From assembly GCA_963691815.1 (NCBI GenBank), contig OY829667.1:20499587-20563586 (forward strand): a DNA stretch of 64,000 bases, written 5' to 3'. Each line of letters opens with the position of its first letter. Positions within the stretch are counted from its first letter, which is position 1. The translations under genes were made by a program, and so were the position numbers. The notes below the pieces were generated by a model. It saw only the letters and a program-made list of their open reading frames with translations, was not told the DNA's origin and did no database searches. Source of the stretch: Echiichthys vipera. Taxonomy: Eukaryota; Chordata; Actinopteri; Perciformes; Trachinidae. Shown here in pieces: positions 56,864 through 64,000 of this stretch.

Positions 56864-57176
56864 CAATTCAATTTTATTTATAGTGCCAACTCATAACAAA
56901 AATGATCTCAAGACACTTTATGTTTAGACTTATTATATACGACTTATTCATGATTTACAGAGAACCAACAATTCCTGCATTAGCAGCAAGTCGCTCTATC
57001 TTTAGTCATAATAATAATATTTATAATAATTATTATAATTACAACAATAATAATATCTATATACAGTCCCCCTATATATATCTATATATATGTATATACA
57101 GTATATATGTAAGTATATATATATATATATACTGTATATATTGTAATATTCAGGATTCAGGGTACACAAGAAGGCT

Positions 57177-57243
<67 letters not shown>

Positions 57244-57830
57244 AGAAGGCACAAGAAGGCTAGGTATATATATATATATACCTAGCCTTCTTGTGTACCC
57301 TGAATCCTGAATATTACAATTTATAAAACTTATGATAAATATATGAGTAATAGTAATAATAGCAGCAGGGAGGGTCATGCAGGACCACGGCAGCAGGCAC
57401 TACCACGATCAGCATTGACCTGAGAGATGAGAAAGCACAAACATGCATTAATGGGACGTGAATGATACAAATGGAGAGGATAGAAGCTCAGAGTATCAGG
57501 TACAGGCTTGTAAACCCCAGCTGTAAATTTTTTTAGAGAGGAAAGTTTTAAGTTTACTCTTAAATAAGGGGACGTTGTCTGCCTCCCGAACAACACTTGG
57601 GAGTTGGTTCCACAGGAGAGGAGCTTGGTAGCTGAAGGCTCTGCCTCCCATTCTACTTTAAGACTAGGAACGACAAGTAGCCCTGCATTCTCAGAGTGCA
57701 GGGATCTATTTAGGTAATACGGTACTATGAGCTCTTTAAGATACGATGGAGCCTGACCAATAAGAGCTTTTTAGGTAAGGAGGAGGATTTTAAATTCTAG
57801 ATCAAGTAACAATAACTACTAACTATAACT
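56864..57830 (-). pseudogene. L2-type LINE, ORF2 C-terminus and 3' UTR
   Basis: On the minus strand, from about 57800 down: KALIGQAPSYLKELIVPYY, then NRSLHSENAGLLVVPSLKVE. After a frame change it reads LLWNQLPSVVREADN and VPLFKSKLKTFLS (about 57535-57620). This is the standard L2-clade ORF2 ending (KALNGxAPxYLxELL...LWNxLPxxVREADSLPxFKSxLKTFLF). The 3' end at 56864-56905 (reverse complement GGCACTATAAATAAAATTGA with ATTGA-type repeats) is the usual L2 tail. The 3' UTR region has been invaded by TA repeats and a perfect inverted repeat (57140-57320). It is 5'-truncated and frameshifted. Confidence 0.82.
57140..57320. repeat. Perfect 41-bp inverted repeat around a TA microsatellite
   Basis: 57140-57180 (ATTGTAATATTCAGGATTCA, then GGGTACACAAGAAGGCTAGGT) and 57280-57320 are exact reverse complements. 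The spacer is a 60-bp (TA)n run (57181-57240), two more ACAAGAAGGC copies and a second TA run, itself largely self-complementary. A cruciform or hairpin is expected. Confidence 0.95.
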
Positions 57831-60800
57831 AAGAATAACATTACTGATAACTGTCACTTTAGATGAACAGTGTACACAGTCCCCCTATTGTGCCTTAAAC
57901 CAGCATTCTTTCTAATGTCAAGCAGGGGACTGTTAGTAAATTAGTGTATATATATAATATATATATAATATACCATAAAGCAGGGCTACCTTGTGATTGA
58001 CAGGTCACCATGCTTGTGACAAGATAAATGCTTGGTGATACATATCCACAGCACTGTGTACATTAAAATAGCTGTGAGCTGTGTGTTGTCTGTGTCAAAG
58101 TCTCAGGACTTTCTAACAGAGATGTGAATTTTAATATGATTAGTCATGCAGCGGTACTAGAGTATGGGATTATTGTCATTATGTTAAGTGTCATCATCTT
58201 ACTGCAAAATTGGGGGGGGGCAATATCTAACAAGCGCTATGATTCCTACGCTGCTCACCCTACATGAATGTGAACACCCTAACACCATATCCTAACAGCA
58301 AGCATCAGTCAAGCAAATCGAGTGCAACGTTTTTTTATTGGAATGTTCTTATGTGATCGGTGCTGCACTACGCAGTACGGAGCGCTTTGTACCTGTTTTT
58401 CCTTATGCGGACAGAAAGTGTCATTGCCACGTGATAGTCTAATGCTTGCATGCTGTTAGCACACAGTGTTATGCAGCCTTAAATCTGAAAGGCATTGCTG
58501 TATTGTATCTCTAATGCACCGGAAAAACCTGACACATTTTAACTATAAATTTAGCTTTGTCCCATAACCTTTTATTTAAAATCCACTTTCAATTAATTTT
58601 CCAGGATTCAGGAATGCTAAGGCAAGAGAGAAATTGCAGAGCTCTGAAACATCCTCACCAAAAGTTCTTGCAGCTGTAGAAAGCCAGGCCTGCTGAAGAA
58701 AAGAAAGAGAGTTGTGCCTGATTGTGTGTCTGTTGCACATTTAAATTGAACCTCTAAATCAATTTTCATTTTCTGTCTGTTTACAAGTGTCCACTGTGTT
58801 TTGGGAGTGTTTATGTGTGATGCTAGTAGGATGGTATAATTGCTGGTCAGTGCCTGTTGGACATCAAGTACAATCAGTGAGCTGAGGGTTGTGTGCGTCA
58901 TCCATCCGGACATGGTACAAAGTAACTGGGATGGAGGCGGAGATGGACCTTCTCATGGCCCTAAAAGCACTCTGCGAGCTGGGTTCTTTGCATCTTCATC
59001 CACAATGTCAGCACCTGGGAATTGAGTCTGCCACTTTCCGATAAGGGCTCAGCCAACTTCTTAACCACGCCAGTGCCCATTACCTCATGCTAGATCAAAT
59101 CCCCAAGGGGCTTCAGCTCCCATCTCTATCTCTCTTTACAGCCCTCCAGCGACTCATTTAGAAATGAAAGTGGAAAGGCTCACCTGTGAACTAAAGCAGA
59201 GGGACAGCAGGTGGAAAGATAGGTAACTGTCCCATCTTTGCTCGTCCAGTATCTCAGAGCCCTCACTTTGCTCTTAGTTATACACTTTCTCAAAGTATCC
59301 TTTCATTTCTTTTTTTTTTAAAAGTCAAATTCAGCTTTTTTCTTCCGCTATTTTTTAGTGCTAGTGGAGAACACATTTCTCATGCCAACTCTCTTTGAAA
59401 CCTTGACCCTGAAGGGAAGGAGCTTTAAAGCTATGTCCATATCCTGTAGCCCATCTCTGTATTATAAACTGCAGATAAAATGTACTATAAACTTCTGACT
59501 TCTCAAGAAAGATACCAGGCCCAGTGTAGATGTCAAGAAAGTAGTCTATTTCCCTTGGAGAGCAAGAATGTCATCACCCTGCTTCCCCCTCAACTGCCAG
59601 TAGCTCCATGCAGGGCGCTGATTGGTCGGCTCATTTTCGATCTGAACACTTACAAATTACTTGGAGCTTTCCGTGTGACGTGAAAATGACATTCTTATGT
59701 GGTAGAGTGAACTCTGTTTATACCAGTCCGACTGACCGGTTGGACATTTACGCTCTCACATACAGTTCCTTATTATAATTTCAGGTTTGCAGTGCATGTG
59801 TGAAAATGAGCTATGTACAGATATTTGTGGCGTGTTATACAGGCAGAAAAACTGAGGGATATTAAATTGCATAAGACTCAATGTACAGTACCATTGTCCA
59901 CTTTTTTGAAAGTCTGGCAGTGTGACTGTGCCATAAGCCTGTAAATAAAGGGAATGAAAACCAAGCAAAAAGGTTTCAAAGAGTTAAAGCAAAGGATGAT
60001 CCAGCAAAAGCTTTCCAACCAAAGTGCAACCAGCTAAGCTGGCTGCCTGCTCACTTACTGTAAGAGCACTGCTGTTGCGTAAACAGGGTTTTGGTAGCAG
60101 CTGGTAATGCAGTTCATTGTAAGTAGCCTGCATTATTGATCAGTAAATGTGTTCAAAGCAAAGGTACTGAAGTGTGTAAGGATAAAGCAAACAGGCCAAA
60201 GGCCAGCAGAGATATTTCACATTAGGCTGGATACAGAATGCTCTGTCAATTGCTCACACTTGGTTCTCCTAACAGGCTCTTTATTTTTAAATAGCTTTAG
60301 AGGAGTGCTGTTTATGGTGCCCGGCTCTCTGTGAATATTAAATAGGTTAACACTAGGTGCTTTTTAGCACAACATTAAAGTTTCAAACCAAGGACCCTCA
60401 ATTTCTCATATCAGCAATCATCCAGCCGCCCACGTCTATTTTCAAAAAGATTTCATGCTGCTGAAGAATGAGGCAAGAAGCGATGCACTGCAGGTGAGGA
60501 GTCACTCACTTCTTAACTGATAAATAACCCATAAGGAATACATCTTAACTCTTTTTTCCATGGTACTCAGATAGCGGAGTGCACAAACAAAAGGAAGTGA
60601 AGACTTTTAGAACAGAGTGTCCAATTAAGGACCTGGAAAAGTTGTCAAGCCCACTTTGCAGACTTTGTAGCTTGTTTGCATTATGTATATTTGTCTAAAG
60701 AGGTTGAATGCTACAGTTTGCATGAATTTAATCATTGTGTGGGCTTGTAGTGGAATTCTGTGTAGTTAATTTATGGAATTCTGCTTTGATTTGATGTCAT

Positions 60801-62590
60801 ATGAAAAGGACTAATGTTAGCATTATTTGTGCTAGCTGGCCCACAGGCGGACGGCTGCTTGGTGGGCAGCCTGGCATACGGGTAAATGCAGCTTTTGGAC
60901 AAAAGGTTAGAGGACAGCGAGTTTGACCCATTGTTGAGGCCATCTGGAATTAAAAGCGAGAGGTATCATCTATCCTGATATCCTGATCATTTCATAAATA
61001 AGTAGTCTTTATGAAATAATCAAATAGTATAGCCTATTTTTGTATACTCCTGTGTGAGTTTAGTATGTAACTAATGAAAGATATTGAGTATTTTCTCATT
61101 TAATCTGGAACTTTGGTGCAAAATATCAACTCAAAATATCTCACATCAGATTGTCTGAAAAATTTACATTGGGTAAGTCACCTAGTTCATTCTCTTGTGC
61201 TGTTCCTACCCCGTCTATCTATTGTCTTTTGTGTTGATACAGCTAAGGAGTTGCTTCAAGGAGTAATCACAACCTAAGACTGTTTAGTTGTGCTATCTTA
61301 CAATCAATGTGTCGCTTATGTAACCAGTCAGAACCTGAAATGGTTTCCCCAGCTCACTTCTGTAAGACCTTCATTTACTGTGATGCCTCAGTCCTATCCT
61401 TCTAGAAAGCCCTTAGCACTTAGTCACATTAGTTATTTTTTCTTTAAACAGCGCGTCATCTCTAATTGGGTGTATTTGTTGCTTCTTTGCTGCTGGGATT
61501 GTTTTCTCATAGCCATTAGTAATGTGAAAATTAATTTTTATTTTCCTTAAAGGAAGTATCATGCTGGGAAGTTGCTCAGTGAAGTAAAATAAAAAGACGG
61601 AGTGGAATATCTAAGGCAGAAGGGAAGAAAAATGATGTCGTTTTGGCTACAAAGGATTAGATTTATATGGAAATGATATTGTATGAAATTATACTTCTGA
61701 CTCCCCTTTTAGAAGTAAAGTTGTTTTGATGATTGAGTCTTGAACTTGAATACAAAGCTGGCATGATAAACTGACTTTAAGATAGAGAGAGATGCAAATC
61801 AAAGATCTGGTCTCAACGTTGCTAAAATAGCCTTTTCTTGTCAACAGTGTTAGATAATATGCTAATGATGAACAGAGATCCGTCTCACATCTCTGTCCTT
61901 CGTGGAATTCCGGGACCTTCATTGCCTTCACTTCTAGATTCCTATTTTCCTTTAATGATTGTTGCTGAGGACTTCTAAAGCCTGAGATATCCCAACCCAG
62001 ATGTGAAGACAAACGAAACGGCTCTTTATTTGATGGAATCCCCACTTTACTGTGTTTGATGTCATGAGAGTGGTGGTGGGTCGCGTCTCAGCTGGCAGAT
62101 TAGTTGGGAGAGTAAAGCTGTTGGTATATTAATTTCAAAATCGAATTTGCTGTATTCTGAAAAGTTGTTAAATTTGCGGTGCTGTGTTCAAATGCCATAG
62201 TCATTGTATCAGAGATTGGTCTGTCCATGGTGGAGTTGGAGTAAAGGACACAATGGTAGAAATAATCCTAAAACAATGACTCAATTCGCTTGTCTGGAAA
62301 CCAGGCAGATCTACCAAATTCATGTTCCATTTGTTCTGGTACAGGTCTGGGTCTGGCATCTCTCCTATACAGACAGATTTCCAGAAGTTTGACATCGGAC
62401 CAATCACAACCATTGATCTAATGCAGGGCAGGTTTAGGACAATGACTGACAGTGTCACCGTCCAGTCTGCAGGTCCGTTCAGTGTAGCTTTTCAGGCATA
62501 AAATGTTTCAGAAATACATTTAATTGTTCTGTTTAGCTGTAATTTGAGAATGTTTATTACAAGGCTGCCGTTGTTTTCTACAGACCTTTG
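57831..62590. other. Long non-coding stretch
   Basis: About 4.8 kb with no gene I recognise. It contains a TATATAATATATATAATATA tract at 57948-57972, a G-run at 58211-58220 and a T-run at 59311-59320. The open frames at 58617-58913, 59480-59683, 61290-61550 and 61689-62045 show no family motifs. Host exons without a recognisable domain cannot be excluded. Confidence 0.4.
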
Positions 62591-62605
62591 CTGCTCTGTC
62601 TCTTT
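62591..62605. repeat. SINE target-site duplication, left
   Basis: CTGCTCTGTCTCTTT, identical to 62792-62806. Confidence 0.92.
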
Positions 62606-62791
62606 GGGGTTTTTTTGTGCAGTTTTTCAAGCCTTTATTGTATAGGTCAGACAGAAAATGGGGTGAGAGAGAGGGTGAGACATGCAGCAAAGGGCCGCAG
62701 TTTCGAGTCGAACCCGGGGCCGTTGCCTCAAGGACCTTCGGCCTCTTTCCATGGGGCAACTGCTCTAACCACTCAGCCACCAGCCACCCCA
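62606..62791 (-). mobile_element. tRNA-derived SINE, full-length, 15-bp TSD
   Basis: On the minus strand the element begins GGGGTGGCTGGTGGCTGAG. It has an A-box (TGGCTGAGTGGTTAGAGCAG, 62760-62779) and a B-box (GGGTTCGACTCG, 62704-62715) about 45 bp apart, as in tRNA-type Pol III promoters. It continues with GCGGCCCTTTGCTGCATGTC, CT-rich repeats, TTCTGTCTGACC and CAATAAAGGCTTGAAAAA, ending in an A-rich tail. A perfect 15-bp duplication flanks it. Other, more decayed copies lie at 20740, 34839 and 54794. Confidence 0.93.
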
Positions 62792-62806
62792 CTGCTCTGT
62801 CTCTTT
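62792..62806. repeat. SINE target-site duplication, right
   Basis: CTGCTCTGTCTCTTT, identical to 62591-62605. Confidence 0.92.
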
Positions 62807-63513
62807 AAAGCACTAGTCCACGCTTTTGGACCGCCCACGCCCTCCTGTAGCAACGTTTAAAATTGCCACAAGATTTGTGTTACAAGATTTGGGGCAAATA
62901 CAGTCCTCTAACCCAAACCGGCTCCGAAGCCAAGGAGTAATGAATTAATGAATCCTGGTGATGATTGGCAAAGCAGGTTAAGGAGAAATGCTTAAATTTC
63001 GACAATTGCTGCTGGATGCCCATGCACACTGCAGCAATTGCAATCCTGCCATATTGGCTGTGAGAAGTCGCTGCTTTGTTTCGTCTGTAATTTACTGTTA
63101 GTCTGTGAAGCCTTTTGTATCCTCCCCAGGTGGTGCCTAGTATTGTTGTCCAGTAGAAGAGCAGCATCACAAAAGCTATTTCACATCTTACTCAAAGAAA
63201 TACCTTTGGTTGTAAATGGTTCTCTCCAAAAGGAGGGGGAGGTGGTTGAGTCTGTCTCCCCAGCAGTGCAGAAGCAATCTCACTGGCAGTCATGTCCTGC
63301 TGGCAGTTTTGTTACGTGGACTGGACTGTAGTTATGTACTGTCATGGCCAGAGCAGAGGCAGAGAATGGACTTTGCAAAAGAAGAGTAAGTTTCTCTTTC
63401 AGGAATGTATACTAATCTTAATTCCATCGCAGCTTTGTGAGGATTTAATCAGTGATAAATTCTCTTGCAGAGACATGTCCCTGAACTCTCCTTTCCTCAA
63501 TCACTGATTATTG
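62807..63513. other. Non-coding stretch
   Basis: No confident gene. An ATG at 63344 in fair context leads after 14 codons to a GTAAGT donor-like site at 63386, but nothing else supports an exon. Confidence 0.4.
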
Positions 63514-63550
63514 CTTCTTCTTCTTCTTCTTCTTCTTCTTCTTCTTCTTT
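63514..63550. repeat. (CTT)n microsatellite
   Basis: About 12 CTT units. Confidence 0.97.
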
Positions 63551-63584
63551 TCTGTGCCCTGCATCAATGTCATCTACGTGACAG

Positions 63585-63720
63585 GAAGTGGCACGGACTG
63601 GAAATGCCTCGGCTGTCACTTGTTTTTACAGCTGAGCCCACATTAATGTTAATTACAAATGTTAATGATTAATTTTTATTAGGAAAGAGCCAACAAGCAT
63701 AGTGCTTTTGGCATAGGAGT
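63585..63720. promoter_or_regulatory. Candidate conserved non-coding block
   Basis: Contains ACATTAATGTTAATTACAAA, then TGTTAATGATTAATTTTTAT, a cluster of TAAT-type homeodomain cores, flanked by balanced unique sequence (GGAAATGCCTCGGCTGTCAC). The call is inferred from motif clustering only. Confidence 0.25.
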
Positions 63721-64000
63721 CAAACGAAAAGCGTTCCAAAAATACAACCTGGCCCATTCTTTACAAGAGAGCTGTGCTTTGTGGTCCTTTTTGTCTGACA
63801 CAAATATCCAGCTGTGCCATCACAATAACAAACATTTCTAAATTCCTTCTTAGATTGATTTGGTAGAAATTAAACAGGCTATTAGTTTTTTTTGTTTGTT
63901 GCATTGGAAATTCTACTTCATAGACGGGATCAGAGTGCTGCGATGCATGTGATTAGCCCGGATACCATGTCTGTCACAGCATGAGGTCGCGTCAGAGCCA
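63721..64000. other. Unique non-coding flank
   Basis: No feature recognised. Confidence 0.4.

Noticed and set aside
63344..63385. Short ATG exon followed by a GTAAGT donor
   Set aside because: Only 14 codons and no further support; such combinations occur by chance in 64 kb.

Overview
The window looks like non-coding DNA (intergenic or deep intronic) from a ray-finned, probably teleost, fish. The mix of decayed repeats supports this: L2-type, RTE/Rex3-type and Penelope-like retroelements, a Tc1 transposase remnant, several hAT and PIF/Harbinger families, a tRNA-derived SINE and long (CA)n tracts. There is no bacterial or viral gene organisation, and no exon chain that I can assign to a named host gene. 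All family names come from recognising motifs by eye; no database search was possible. The species cannot be given.

Layout. 0.46-1.98 kb: a DNA element with ~45-80 bp terminal inverted repeats (TIRs) whose interior is largely a 32-bp minisatellite. 5.9-6.3 kb: a possible two-exon ZMYM1-like/hAT-derived coding remnant. 8.6-9.95 kb: a fold-back element split by a 793-bp hAT element with a perfect 8-bp target-site duplication (TSD). 11.8-12.4 and 24.95-25.56 kb: two copies of one Harbinger-like MITE, the second inserted in a helicase-like coding start. 12.5-13, 15.9-16.3, 22.2-22.5, 44.4-44.7, 46.0-46.3 and 56.9-57.8 kb: non-LTR retrotransposon fragments. 20.3-20.7 kb: a Tc1 transposase remnant. 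22.5-22.97 kb: a 30-bp minisatellite. 28.9-32.6 kb: a nested transposon complex with a complete Harbinger-type element (CAG duplication) carrying a Myb/SANT-like exon. 37.2-37.5 kb: a hAT MITE. 40.65-43.39 kb: a full-length but inactivated hAT transposon (2741 bp) encoding a ZBED5-like transposase, with matching TIRs and a perfect 8-bp TSD. 46.4-46.8 kb: an uninterrupted relative of the nested MITE. 57.14-57.32 kb: a perfect 41-bp inverted repeat around a TA microsatellite. 62.6-62.8 kb: a tRNA-SINE with a perfect 15-bp TSD.

Function. Nothing here forms a working pathway. The interest is in how mobile elements were nested, how satellites arose inside them, and in a few unique blocks (11.1-11.4, 54.2-54.5, 63.6-63.7 kb) that may be conserved regulatory DNA. 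I saw no clearly intact, expressed host gene.
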